A stretch of 64,000 bases of DNA from Oerskovia douganii (GTDB taxonomy: Bacteria > Actinomycetota > Actinomycetes > Actinomycetales > Cellulomonadaceae). Position 1 is the stretch's first letter. Each line of letters starts with the position of its first letter. The translations under genes and the position numbers were made by a program. The notes beneath the pieces were generated by a model. That model searched no databases. It had not been told where the DNA came from and was given only the letters and a program-made list of their open reading frames with translations. The DNA is taken from NCBI RefSeq assembly GCF_015142735.1, contig NZ_JACSPN010000001.1, positions 160,714-224,713 on the forward strand. Reading direction: 5' to 3'. This document shows, piece by piece, positions 18,089-27,036 of the stretch.

Positions 18089-19174
18089 CTAGACGTACCG
18101 CTCGAGGATGCTCGACTCGGCGAGGCGCGACAGGCCCTCGCGGACCGCGCGGGCCCGCTGCTCGCCCACGCCGTCCACGGCCATGAGGTCGTCGATGCTC
18201 GCGGCCAGGAGCTTCTGGAGACCACCGAAGTGCGAGACCAGGCGGTCGATGATGGTGCCCGGCAGGCGGGGCACCTTCGACAGGAGCCGGTACCCGTGCG
18301 GTGCGACCGCCGCGTCGAGGGCCTCGCCACCACCCGGGAGGTCGAGGACGCGCCCGATGAGGGTGAGGTCGAGGAGCTGCGTCGAGTCGAGTGCACCGAG
18401 GGCGTTCTTGACGTCCGCGAGCGAGCGCTCCTTGCGGCCGAGCTCGACGTAGTCGCGGATGACGGACTCGCGGTCCGAGCCGATCCCGCCGATCAGCTCG
18501 TCGAGCTGGAGCGCGAGCAGTCGACCGTCCGTGCCGAGCTCGACGACGTAGCCCGCGATCTCCTCGGAGATGCGGCCGACCATCTCGAGGCGCTGGACCA
18601 CGGCGCACACGTCGCGGACCGTGACGAGGTCCTCGATCTCCAGGGCCGACAGCGTGCCGCTGACCTCGTCGAGGCGGGCGCGGTAGCGCTCGAGCGTCGC
18701 GAGGGCCTGGTTGGCACGGGAGAGGATGGTGTCCGAGTCCTCGAGCACGTAGCGCTGACCGCCCACGTACAGCGCGACGATCCGCATGGACTGGCTGACC
18801 GAGATGACGGGGAACCCGCACTGCTTGGCGACGCGCTCCGCGGTGCGGTGGCGCGTGCCCGACTCGGTGGTCTCGATGGTCGCGTCCGGCAGGAGCTGGA
18901 CCGCCGCGCGCAGGATGCGGTTCGCGTCCCGGTCGAGGACCACGGCGCCGTCCATCTTGGAGAGCTCGCGCAGGCGGGTCGCGGAGAAACCGACGTCCAG
19001 CACGAAACCACCCGAGCACATGGTCTCGACGACCTTGTCCAGGCCGAGGACGATCAGTGCGCCCGTCCGGCCACGCAGGATGCGCTCGAGGCCGTCGCGG
19101 AGCTCGGTGCCCGGAGCCACTGCTGCGAGGGTCTCCCGGAGCATGTCGTCAGGGTGCACAGGGGAGTTGGCCAC
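18089..19174 (-). CDS. disA: DNA integrity scanning diadenylate cyclase DisA
   Basis: Condenses two ATP into cyclic di-AMP and scans DNA for branched structures. The DAC domain shows MDGAVVLD near residue 73 and the GTRHRTAER motif near residue 106, which carry the catalytic DGA and RHR residues. The C-terminal helix-hairpin-helix domain ends with [16 protein letters not shown]. Length of 361 residues is normal. The start is GTG with TAGGAT (19181-19186) six bases upstream, implying a leaderless transcript. radA lies just upstream on the same strand; the RadA protein is known to partner with DisA. Confidence 0.95.
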   Translation of the reverse strand: MANSPVHPDDMLRETLAAVAPGTELRDGLERILRGRTGALIVLGLDKVVETMCSGGFVLDVGFSATRLRELSKMDGAVVLDRDANRILRAAVQLLPDATIETTESGTRHRTAERVAKQCGFPVISVSQSMRIVALYVGGQRYVLEDSDTILSRANQALATLERYRARLDEVSGTLSALEIEDLVTVRDVCAVVQRLEMVGRISEEIAGYVVELGTDGRLLALQLDELIGGIGSDRESVIRDYVELGRKERSLADVKNALGALDSTQLLDLTLIGRVLDLPGGGEALDAAVAPHGYRLLSKVPRLPGTIIDRLVSHFGGLQKLLAASIDDLMAVDGVGEQRARAVREGLSRLAESSILERYV

Positions 19175-19180
19175 GTGGGC

Positions 19181-19186
19181 ATCCTA
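19181..19186 (-). promoter_or_regulatory. -10 element of disA (leaderless)
   Basis: TAGGAT on the minus strand ends six bases before the disA GTG, in the gap between radA and disA. This gives disA its own promoter in addition to read-through from radA. Confidence 0.5.
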
Positions 19187-19260
19187 CGCTGCCGGGCCGT
19201 TCGAGGGGCGAGAAAACACCGTTCCTGGGACGACCGGAGGTCACGATGGCGCAACGGTTC

Positions 19261-20745
19261 TCACTCGTCGAAGCGCGTGCGCTCCTGCTGCGAGGGAAGG
19301 TGACCGGCGCGCGCCAGCTCGACGGCCTCGCCCAGGTGCTGCGCGGGCAGCACGGTCATGCCCGCAGGGGGCTTGGGGGACGACCCGCGAGGAACCACGG
19401 CACGGGTGAAGCCGAGCCTCGCGGCCTCGCCCAGGCGCCGGTCCAGGCCGGAGACCGGGCGGATGTCGCCGGCCAGCCCGACCTCGCCGATCGCGATGGT
19501 CCCGGGTGGCATGACCTGGTCCTCGCGGGCCGAGAACGTCGCGAGCGCGATCGCGAGGTCCGCCGCGGGCTCGGTGACGCGGGCGCCGCCGATCGTCGAG
19601 ACGTAGACGTCCTGGTCGACCAGGCGGACCCCGGCGTGCCGGTGCATGACGGCGAGGATCATCGCGAGCCTGCTCGAGTCCACGCCGCTCGTGGTGCGCC
19701 GCGGGTTCGTCAGCGAGCTGGGGACCACGAGGGACTGGATCTCGAGCGCGAGCGGGCGACGCCCCTCGAGCGTCACGGTGATGAAGGTGCCGGGGGCGCC
19801 GGCCCCCGAGTGCGACATGAACAGCCCGCTGGGGTCCGTGAGACCCACGATCCCGGTCTCCGACAGGTCGAAGCAGCCGACCTCGTCGGTCGGCCCGTAC
19901 CTGTTCTTGACGGCTCGCACGAGCCGCAGGCGCGAGTGCCTGTCGCCCTCGAACTGGCACACGACGTCCACCAGGTGCTCGAGCGTGCGCGGCCCGGCGA
20001 CCGAGCCGTCCTTGGTCACGTGCCCGACGAGGATCACGGGCAGGTCCCGCTCCTTGGCCGCGGCGATGAGCGCCGCGGCGACCTCGCGCACCTGGCTCAC
20101 GCCGCCGGGGGCGCCCTCGACCTGCGCCGAGGCGATCGTCTGCACCGAGTCGACGACGAGCATCGCGGGGTTCGTGGCCTCGATGTGCCCCAGCACGGTC
20201 GCGAGGTCCGTCTCGGCCGCGAGCAGCAGGCCCGGCGCGAGCGCGCCCACCCGCTCGGCCCGCAACCTGACCTGCCCGGCCGACTCCTCGCCCGTGACGT
20301 ACAGGACCGTGCGAGGCTGCGGCGTCGGGCGCGGGGAGTCGCCCGGGGACGGCACCTTGTCGCTCACTCCGGCCGCGACGTTGCTCGCGACCTTGAGCAG
20401 CAGCGTCGACTTGCCCACGCCCGGCTCTCCCGCGAGCAGGACCACGGCCCCCGGGACCAGGCCGCCGCCCAGCACGCGGTCGAACTCGGCGACGCCCGTG
20501 GGCGTGGCGCGCGCGGTCTCGACGTCGATCTCTCCGATGGGCCGCGCCGGGTTGCGGGTCGGGGCGACCGCCGCGGTCCGGGGCCCGGCGCTCGCCGCGG
20601 CCTCCTCCGTGACGGTGCCCCACTCCTGGCACTCGCCGCAGCGGCCGACCCACTTGGCCGTGGTCCACCCGCACTCGCTGCAGCGGTAGGCGGGCTTGGC
20701 CGGGCGCTTGCTCGTGGCACGGGAGGCGGAGGTCGATGTGGTCAC
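19261..20745 (-). CDS. radA: DNA repair protein RadA (Sms)
   Basis: RecA-like ATPase involved in branch migration and processing of recombination intermediates. It has a four-cysteine zinc finger at about residues 17-36 (CSECGW and CGECQEWG), Walker A GEPGVGKST near residue 103, the RadA-specific KNRYGP motif near residue 276, and a C-terminal Lon-like S16 domain. Length of 494 residues is slightly long because of a Pro/Ser spacer around residues 75-90. The start GTG at 20745 has no ribosome site but TAGCGT (20753-20758) seven bases upstream, so the mRNA is likely leaderless. Confidence 0.93.
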   Translation of the reverse strand: MTTSTSASRATSKRPAKPAYRCSECGWTTAKWVGRCGECQEWGTVTEEAAASAGPRTAAVAPTRNPARPIGEIDVETARATPTGVAEFDRVLGGGLVPGAVVLLAGEPGVGKSTLLLKVASNVAAGVSDKVPSPGDSPRPTPQPRTVLYVTGEESAGQVRLRAERVGALAPGLLLAAETDLATVLGHIEATNPAMLVVDSVQTIASAQVEGAPGGVSQVREVAAALIAAAKERDLPVILVGHVTKDGSVAGPRTLEHLVDVVCQFEGDRHSRLRLVRAVKNRYGPTDEVGCFDLSETGIVGLTDPSGLFMSHSGAGAPGTFITVTLEGRRPLALEIQSLVVPSSLTNPRRTTSGVDSSRLAMILAVMHRHAGVRLVDQDVYVSTIGGARVTEPAADLAIALATFSAREDQVMPPGTIAIGEVGLAGDIRPVSGLDRRLGEAARLGFTRAVVPRGSSPKPPAGMTVLPAQHLGEAVELARAGHLPSQQERTRFDE

Positions 20746-20752
20746 GCGCGTC

Positions 20753-20758
20753 ACGCTA
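20753..20758 (-). promoter_or_regulatory. -10 element of radA (leaderless)
   Basis: TAGCGT on the minus strand sits seven bases before the GTG start codon at 20745. No Shine-Dalgarno sequence is present, which fits a leaderless mRNA. Confidence 0.5.
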
Positions 20759-20889
20759 GCCGTCGGCACCCACAGCCCGGCGGGGCCGCGGCCCGCGCGG
20801 CGCGCCGTCGGCGGCGAGGGGCGCCCGCCCCGGGGGCGGCGGAAGTGGTCCCGATGGCGCGCGGCCCGGCCCCTGCCCATCATGAAGCC

Positions 20890-21417
20890 ATGCGCAGGCT
20901 CCGGAAGGACAGCCCGTGGTGGACCGTCATCACCACCCTGGGCTCGCTCGCGGCGTGCCTGCTCCTCTACTACGGCGTGCCGCTCGGGGACGCCGACCGC
21001 GAGTGGGTGCAGATCCTGCTGTTCGCGGTCGGTTTCCTGGGGCTGTGCTACCTCGTCAGGTTCCAGGTGCGGCGCCAGCTCCGCGCGGGTCGCGAGCCGA
21101 GCGTGCGCGTCCAGTCCGTGATCGGGCTGCTGTCGCCCATCATCGTCTTCTTCTCGATCGCCTACTACCTCCTGGCGATCCACAGCGACACCGAGTTCGT
21201 GGGGATCGAGACGCGCACCGACGCGCTGTACTTCACGGTCGTCACGCTCGGGACCGTCGGGTTCGGGGACGTCCACCCCGTCGGGCAGGCTGCGCGCGTC
21301 ATCACGATGGTCCAGATCCTGTTCGACCTCGCCGTGATCGGCGTGCTGGTCGCCGTCGCGACGCAGCGCATGAAGGAACGGGCGGAGCGGCGGGACGTCC
21401 ACCTCGACGGGGACTGA
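20890..21417 (+). CDS. Potassium-channel-like membrane protein
   Basis: A 175-residue ion channel with four hydrophobic segments (about 11-33, 41-60, 78-99 and 134-155) and a pore loop ending in TLGTVGFGDVHP near residue 123. The T-V-G-F-G selectivity filter is that of bacterial potassium channels. There is no RCK or cyclic-nucleotide domain, so gating is unknown. An upstream ATG at 20854 has a better ribosome site but its extra codons include cat, cat and gaa, which are rare in this genome, so 20890 is preferred. Confidence 0.8.
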   Translation: MRRLRKDSPWWTVITTLGSLAACLLLYYGVPLGDADREWVQILLFAVGFLGLCYLVRFQVRRQLRAGREPSVRVQSVIGLLSPIIVFFSIAYYLLAIHSDTEFVGIETRTDALYFTVVTLGTVGFGDVHPVGQAARVITMVQILFDLAVIGVLVAVATQRMKERAERRDVHLDGD

Positions 21418-21493
21418 CCAGCGCGGCTCCCACGGACGCGTGCGGGCGCACACTATTCTGGCGCCTTCACAGCGTCGCCACGAGGAGAGTGCC

Positions 21494-22183
21494 ATGAGCC
21501 AGCAGACGGGGCGGCCGCGTCCACCGTCCCAGGACCGTCCGGGCCTGAGGGACAGCCGTCACCACCGCGGTCCCTCGTCGGACGTCTTCGCACGACGGCG
21601 CCTGGTCGCCCTGGTGCTCCTCGTCGGCCTGCTGGTCGGGTTCGTCCTCCTCCTCGCGTTCGTCTGGCCGGGGTTCGCCTCGGGGGGCGCGGAGAAGGAG
21701 CCCGCCGAGGTCACCGTCACCGCACCTCCCGCGACACCGACGATCGAGCCGGTCGAGCGGTCGGCGACCACCGAGCTCGCGAAGGCGCTGCCTGCGAGCG
21801 TCCTGCAGTTCGCGCTCCGGGAGGAGGCCCCGACCGACGACTACGGTGACGCCGGGGTGATCGAGGCGCACGCGCTGACGTACGCGGACGCCGAAGGGGA
21901 CGATGCGATCCTCGTCACGGTGCTCGCAGGGCAGTGGGGCACCGACGACGAGGCGAAGGAGGCGTACGACGACCTGGTCGCCGCCGCCGTCGACGCGGGC
22001 GGCGAGCCCGCGTCCGAGGGTGACGTCGAGGTCGGTGGCGAGGTCGTGGGAACCTATGTCGTCACCCCGGTCGCAGAGACCGAGGGGACGTCGACCGTCA
22101 CCTGGCGCAACGGCACGGTCGTGCTGCAGGCGACCGGACCGGTCGACGAGATCGAGAAGTTCTTCACCGCGTTCCCGCTCTAG
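21494..22183 (+). CDS. Single-pass membrane protein with extracytoplasmic domain, unknown function
   Basis: A 229-residue protein: a charged cytoplasmic tail (1-36), one membrane helix at about 37-60, an acidic linker with a Pro/Thr stretch, and an extracytoplasmic domain at about 85-229 with regular alpha/beta alternation and no Cys. The ATG at 21494 has gaggagag nearby. TATTCT at 21454-21459 could be its -10. I do not recognise the domain. It precedes proC by 128 bases on the same strand. Confidence 0.75.
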   Translation: MSQQTGRPRPPSQDRPGLRDSRHHRGPSSDVFARRRLVALVLLVGLLVGFVLLLAFVWPGFASGGAEKEPAEVTVTAPPATPTIEPVERSATTELAKALPASVLQFALREEAPTDDYGDAGVIEAHALTYADAEGDDAILVTVLAGQWGTDDEAKEAYDDLVAAAVDAGGEPASEGDVEVGGEVVGTYVVTPVAETEGTSTVTWRNGTVVLQATGPVDEIEKFFTAFPL

Positions 22184-22311
22184 CCGCGGTACCGTCGGCG
22201 ACGGCGCAGCGGGGCGCACCAGGTCAGGTGCTCCCCGCGCACCGGGCTCGTCGGCCCTCGGCGGGCACCGGCCGACGGACCGGGACGCACGACCAGGAAG
22301 CAGGAACGACG

Positions 22312-23178
22312 ATGTCCTCGACGCCCACGACGACCCACGAGGAGCTCACCCCGGGGCCCGCCCCACGGCTCGCGGTCCTGGGGACCGGCGTCATGGGGGA
22401 GACGGTGCTGGCCGGAGCCCTGCGCGCCGGCTGGCCCGCGTCCGAGGTGGTCGCGACCGTGCGCCGCCCCGAGCGGGGCCACGAGCTGGGGGAGCGCTAC
22501 GGTGCGACCACGACGACCGACAACGCCGGGGCCGTCCGGGGGGCGCGGGTGGTCGTGGTCGCCGTCAAGCCCAAGGACGTCGCCGCCCTGCTCGCGGAGG
22601 TCTCGCCCCACCTGGGCGAGGGGACCGTGGTGGTGAGCGTCGTCGTCGGGCTCTCGACGCGGTTCTACGAGGACCGGCTCCCGGCCGGGACGGCGGTCGT
22701 GCGCGTCATGCCCAACACCCCGTCGGTGATCGGTGCGGGCGTCAGCGCGGTCAGCGGCGGCTCGGCCGCGAGCGACGACGACGTCGCCCTGGTCGAGCGG
22801 CTCCTGGGCGAGACCGGGCTCGTGGTGCGCGTCGCGGAGAAGGACCAGGACGCGGTCGGGGCGCTGTCCGGCTCCGGCCCCGCCTACGTGTTCTACGTCG
22901 TGGACGCGCTCGCGGAGGCGGGCGTGCTGCTCGGGCTGACCCGGGCCGTCGCGCTCGAGCTCGCCACGGCGACCGTGCTCGGCTCGGCCCGCATGCTCGA
23001 CGAGACGGGCGAGCACCCCGTGATCCTGCGCGAGAAGGTGTCGTCGCCCGGAGGGACCACGGTCGCCGCGCTGCGGGAGCTCGACGCGGGCGGGGTCCGG
23101 GCCGCGTTCCTCTCGGCCCTCGAGGCGGCCCGCGACCGGTCGCAGGAGCTCGCCGCGGCTCTCGAGGCGCAACGATGA
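22312..23178 (+). CDS. proC: Pyrroline-5-carboxylate reductase
   Basis: Reduces pyrroline-5-carboxylate to proline with NAD(P)H. The N-terminal dinucleotide fold has LGTGVMGETVLAGAL near residue 21; AVKPKDV and RVMPNTPS follow. The substrate-site motif GSGPAYVFYVVDALAEAG is near residue 186, and REKVSSPGGTT near 239. The length of 288 residues includes about 17 extra N-terminal residues. The start ATG at 22312 follows gcaggaacgacg. Its stop overlaps the start of the LacI-family gene (ATGA), so they are translationally coupled. Confidence 0.95.
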   Translation: MSSTPTTTHEELTPGPAPRLAVLGTGVMGETVLAGALRAGWPASEVVATVRRPERGHELGERYGATTTTDNAGAVRGARVVVVAVKPKDVAALLAEVSPHLGEGTVVVSVVVGLSTRFYEDRLPAGTAVVRVMPNTPSVIGAGVSAVSGGSAASDDDVALVERLLGETGLVVRVAEKDQDAVGALSGSGPAYVFYVVDALAEAGVLLGLTRAVALELATATVLGSARMLDETGEHPVILREKVSSPGGTTVAALRELDAGGVRAAFLSALEAARDRSQELAAALEAQR

Positions 23179-24245
23179 ACGGCGAGCACGGACGGACCCG
23201 GCCCCCCGCGATGTCCGACGTCGCCGAGGTCGCCGGGGTGTCGCACCAGACGGTGTCGCGCGTCCTCAACGACCATCCGAGCGTGCGCCCGGAGACGCGG
23301 GAGCGGGTCCTCGACGCGATCGCGCGGCTCGGGTACCGACGCAACAGCGCGGCCCGGGCGCTGGTCACGGCGCGCTCGGGCACCATCGGCGTCGTGACGA
23401 CGGGCTCGGCGCTGTACGGGCCGACGAGCACGCTCATCGCGGTCGAGGGCGCGGCGCGCGAGCACGGCTACTTCGTGTCCGTCGCGACGATCCGCAGCTA
23501 CGACGCGGAGACCATGAACACGGTCCTCGAGCACTTCATGGCGCAGGCCGTCGAGGGGATCGTGGTCATCGCGCCCCAGACGGACGTCGCGTCGGCGGTC
23601 GACTCGTTCCGGGCCGCGGTGCCGGTCATCCTCATCGCGGCCCGCGAGCCGGGCGAGACGCCGGGGGGTGGCCCGCACGCCGGCGCCGCGAGCATCCTGC
23701 CGATCGCGGTCGACCAACGGCTGGGGGCGCGGCTGGCCACCGAGCACCTGCTCGACCTGGGGCACCGGACGGTCGTCCACCTGAGCGGCCCCCTCGACTG
23801 GTTCGACGCGCGCGAACGCGCGCGCGGGTGGCGGGACGCGCTCGCCGCGCGCGGGGTGCCGGAGGCCGAGCGCGAGATGATCCGCTGCACGTGGTCGTCC
23901 GACGCGGGCTACGAGGTCGGGCGCGACCTGGCCCGGCGCGTGCAGGCGGGGGACGGGCCGAGCGCGGTCTTCGCGGGCAACGACCACCTGGCGCTGGGCG
24001 TCCTGCAGGCGTTCTGGGAGGCGGGCGTCGTGGTCCCGCGCGACGTGTCGGTCGTCGGGTTCGACGACGTCGAGGGCTCGGCGCACTTCATCCCACCGCT
24101 CACGACCGTCCGTCAGCCCTTCGACGAGCTGGGGCGCCGCTGCATGGCGCTGCTGCTCGACGCGTTCGCCGGGGCGACCCCGGAGTCCGCGCAGATCCCC
24201 CCGGTCCTCGTGACCCGGGCGAGCTCGGCCGCGCCGCGCACCTGA
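23175..24245 (+). CDS. LacI-family repressor, probable arabinose regulator
   Basis: A 356-residue LacI/GalR repressor with the N-terminal helix-turn-helix at about residues 12-58 (MSDVAEVAGVSHQTVSRVLN) including the hinge, then a periplasmic-binding-like sugar domain ending with PPLTTVRQPFDELG. It overlaps proC by four bases, an odd partnership. Downstream lie araB-araD-araA with a LacI-type operator at 24388, so the simplest target is the arabinose operon. The effector (arabinose or a derivative) is inferred from context only. Confidence 0.88.
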   Translation: MNGEHGRTRPPAMSDVAEVAGVSHQTVSRVLNDHPSVRPETRERVLDAIARLGYRRNSAARALVTARSGTIGVVTTGSALYGPTSTLIAVEGAAREHGYFVSVATIRSYDAETMNTVLEHFMAQAVEGIVVIAPQTDVASAVDSFRAAVPVILIAAREPGETPGGGPHAGAASILPIAVDQRLGARLATEHLLDLGHRTVVHLSGPLDWFDARERARGWRDALAARGVPEAEREMIRCTWSSDAGYEVGRDLARRVQAGDGPSAVFAGNDHLALGVLQAFWEAGVVVPRDVSVVGFDDVEGSAHFIPPLTTVRQPFDELGRRCMALLLDAFAGATPESAQIPPVLVTRASSAAPRT

Positions 24246-24387
24246 GGCGCCCGGCGCCGCCGCCCGCCTGAACCGCCCGCGCGCCGCGCTCGAGACGTGG
24301 GCGCGCTCCCGCGGCGGGACGCCGTTCAGCGCCCTCGAGAACCTCGATCCTCCCGACAGGCCGTCGACGGGGTGGCGAAACATCGCG

Positions 24388-24401
24388 TGTGAGCGCTAAC
24401 A
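24388..24401. promoter_or_regulatory. LacI-family operator before araB
   Basis: TGTGAGCGCTAACA is a near-perfect palindrome with the central AGCGCT typical of LacI-family operators in actinobacteria; only one symmetric position pair deviates. It lies 51 bases before the araB ATG, consistent with repression by the neighbouring LacI protein. Confidence 0.75.
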
Positions 24402-24451
24402 TTCACGCCAGGACGTAGCCGAGCGCGACGATGCGACGAGGAGAGACAGCA

Positions 24452-26065
24452 ATGGTGCAGCAGGACGAGGTGGTCGACCTGAGGGAGTCGGTCGTCGCCG
24501 GGAACACCGCACTGGGGATCGAGCTCGGCTCGACGCGGATCAAGGCGTGCCTGGTCGGCCCGGACGGGACCCCCGTCGCGAGCGGCAGCCACGCGTGGGA
24601 GAACGAGTACCTCGACCGCACCTGGACCTACTCGCTCGACGCGGTGCGCGAGGGGCTGCAGCACTGCTATGCAGACCTGGTCGCCGACGTCGAGCGCCGG
24701 TACGGCGTACGCCCGACGACGTTCGGGGCGATCGGCGTCTCCGCCATGATGCACGGCTACCTCGCGTTCGACGCCGACGGCGAGCAGCTCGTCCCGTTCC
24801 GGACCTGGCGGAACACGACCACGGGCAAGGCGGCGGCCGAGCTCTCGGAGCTGTTCGACCACAACGTCCCGCTGCGCTGGTCCGTCGCCCACCTGTACCA
24901 GGCGATCCTCGACGACGAGCCCCACGTGGCCCGGGTGGCGTCCCTCACGACGCTCGCCGGGTACGTCCACCGCGCCCTCACCGGCCGCCCGGTGCTCGGG
25001 GTGGGCGACGCGTCCGGCATGTTCCCCGTCGACCCCGCGACGCGCACGTACGACCGCCGCATGCTCGACGCGTTCGACGGGCTCGTCGCCACGCGCGCAC
25101 CCGGCCTCGCGGTCGAGCCCCTGCTGCCCGAGGTCCTCGTCGCGGGTCAGGACGCCGGGAGCCTGACCCCCGCGGGCGCGGCCTGGCTCGACCCCACGGG
25201 CGCCCTCCGCCCGGGCGTGCCGTTCTGCCCCCCAGAGGGTGACGCCGGGACGGGCATGGTGGCGACGAGCTCGGTCGCGCCGCGCACGGGCAACGTCAGC
25301 GCCGGCACGAGCATCTTCGCGATGGTCGTGCTCGAGCACGCCCTCGCCGCCCGCCACCACGAGCTCGACCTGGTCACGACCCCCGCGGGCGACCTCGTCG
25401 CGATGGTCCACTGCAACAACGGGGCGAGCGAGCTCGCCGCCTGGGCCGACCTGTTCGGCGAGGTCACGTCCGCGCTCGGCACCCCCGCGGCGCCCGACGA
25501 CGTGTTCGGCGCGATCCTGCGCGCCGCTCTCGACGGCGACGCGGACGGCGGTGGGCTGCTCGCGTACAACTACCTCTCGGGTGAGCCCATCACCGGGCTC
25601 GAGGAAGGGCGCCCCCTGGTCGTCCGGACGCCCGGCAGCAGGCTGACCCTCGCCAACTTCATGCGCACGCAGGTCTACAGCGCGTTCGGCACGCTCGCCC
25701 TGGGCATGCGCGTGCTCGCGGCCGAGGGCGTCGCGCTCGACGCGATGTTCGCGCACGGCGGGATCTTCCGGACCGAGGGCGTGGCCCAACGGCTGCTCGC
25801 CGCGGCGATCGGCGCGCCCGTGACCGTGGGGCGGACAGCGGGCGAGGGCGGTGCGTGGGGCATCGCGGTGCTCGCCGCCTACGCACGCTCGGTGACCGGA
25901 GGGAACGACCAGGACCTCGACACCTACCTCCGTGAGCACGTGTTCGCGACGGCCGAGCTGGACACTGCCAGGCCCGACCCGGTGGACGCGGCGGGCTTCG
26001 CCGCCTACCTCGACCGCTACGACGCGGGCCTCGCGGTCGAGCGCGCCGCCGTCGACGCGCTCTGA
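24452..26065 (+). CDS. araB: L-ribulokinase (FGGY family)
   Basis: Phosphorylates L-ribulose to L-ribulose 5-phosphate. It belongs to the FGGY carbohydrate kinases: LGIELGSTRIKACLV near residue 21 is the first phosphate loop, GAIGVSAMMHGYL follows, and the second ATPase lobe has FAHGGIFRTEGVAQR near residue 434. The length is 537 residues. Sequence alone would allow other pentulose kinases, but araD and araA directly downstream settle the assignment. The ATG at 24452 has gaggagag seven bases upstream. It is controlled by the operator at 24388. Confidence 0.88.
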   Translation: MVQQDEVVDLRESVVAGNTALGIELGSTRIKACLVGPDGTPVASGSHAWENEYLDRTWTYSLDAVREGLQHCYADLVADVERRYGVRPTTFGAIGVSAMMHGYLAFDADGEQLVPFRTWRNTTTGKAAAELSELFDHNVPLRWSVAHLYQAILDDEPHVARVASLTTLAGYVHRALTGRPVLGVGDASGMFPVDPATRTYDRRMLDAFDGLVATRAPGLAVEPLLPEVLVAGQDAGSLTPAGAAWLDPTGALRPGVPFCPPEGDAGTGMVATSSVAPRTGNVSAGTSIFAMVVLEHALAARHHELDLVTTPAGDLVAMVHCNNGASELAAWADLFGEVTSALGTPAAPDDVFGAILRAALDGDADGGGLLAYNYLSGEPITGLEEGRPLVVRTPGSRLTLANFMRTQVYSAFGTLALGMRVLAAEGVALDAMFAHGGIFRTEGVAQRLLAAAIGAPVTVGRTAGEGGAWGIAVLAAYARSVTGGNDQDLDTYLREHVFATAELDTARPDPVDAAGFAAYLDRYDAGLAVERAAVDAL

Positions 26066-26084
26066 CCCCGACGAAGGAGATCTC

Positions 26085-26936
26085 ATGAGCACCCTGCCCA
26101 CGACGACCGAGGCGAGCGGGCCGACCGGCTCCGCAGGCCCGGGCGGTCCGACCGGGGCCGCCGACCCGTCCCGCTCGACCGGTCCCGGCAACCCTGCCGG
26201 AAGCCCGACGGCCCCGCCGCCGGGCGTGCCCGCCCACCTGCGCGCCGCGGTCGACGCCGCCAAGGAGCGGGTGGCCGCGCTGCACGCCGAGCTGCCCCGC
26301 TGGGAGCTCGTGGTGTGGACGGCGGGCAACGTGTCCGAGCGCGTGCGCGCCGCCGAGGGTCCCGGTGGCGCGGACGGCCGTGGTGACCTCCTCGTCATCA
26401 AGCCGTCGGGCCTGTCCTACGACGACATCACACCCGAGTCGATGGTCGTGTGCGACCTCGACGGGAACCTCGTCGAGGGGGACCGTGCGCCGTCGTCGGA
26501 CACCGCGGCCCATGCCTACGTCTATCGCCACATGCCCGAGGTGGGCGGGGTGGTGCACACGCACTCGACGTACGCGACGGCCTGGGCCGCGCGCGCCGAA
26601 CCCGTGCCGTGCGTCCTGACGATGATGGCCGACGAGTTCGGCGGCGACATCCCGGTGGGGCCGTTCGCGCTCATCGGCGACGACTCGATCGGGCGAGGCA
26701 TCGTCGAGACCCTGCGCGAGTCCCGCAGCCCCGCGGTGCTCATGCGCAACCACGGGCCGTTCACGATCGGCAAGGACGCCCGCTCGGCCGTCAAGGCGGC
26801 CGTGATGTGCGAGGAGGTCGCCCGGACCGTGCACGTCAGCCGCCAGCTCGGCGACCCGACCCGGATCGAGCAGTCCGACGTCGACTCGCTCTACACGCGC
26901 TACCAGCACGTCTACGGTCAGCCGCCCGCGCGCTGA
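26085..26936 (+). CDS. araD: L-ribulose-5-phosphate 4-epimerase
   Basis: Interconverts L-ribulose 5-phosphate and D-xylulose 5-phosphate, linking arabinose to the pentose phosphate pathway. It is a class II aldolase-fold zinc enzyme: [11 protein letters not shown] and [10 protein letters not shown] line the phosphate site, and [12 protein letters not shown] carries two zinc His residues, with a third likely in the later YQHVYG region. At 283 residues it has an extra N-terminal tail of about 47 residues rich in Pro, Thr, Gly and Ser that the usual enzyme of about 230 residues lacks. The ATG at 26085 is well supported by gaaggagatctc, so the tail is probably translated. Confidence 0.92.
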   Translation: MSTLPTTTEASGPTGSAGPGGPTGAADPSRSTGPGNPAGSPTAPPPGVPAHLRAAVDAAKERVAALHAELPRWELVVWTAGNVSERVRAAEGPGGADGRGDLLVIKPSGLSYDDITPESMVVCDLDGNLVEGDRAPSSDTAAHAYVYRHMPEVGGVVHTHSTYATAWAARAEPVPCVLTMMADEFGGDIPVGPFALIGDDSIGRGIVETLRESRSPAVLMRNHGPFTIGKDARSAVKAAVMCEEVARTVHVSRQLGDPTRIEQSDVDSLYTRYQHVYGQPPAR

Positions 26937-27036
26937 CGCGCGGCGGGCGGCGCGTCAGCGCGCATCCCCTCACCCGTACACCCGGCCCCGCACCGACGCG
27001 GGGGCCGACCCCACCGACACGAAAGATGTGGACCCC

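Noticed and set aside
20854..20889. Upstream ATG for the potassium-channel protein
   Set aside because: Extra codons include cat, cat and gaa, which are rare in this genome, although the ribosome site is reasonable.
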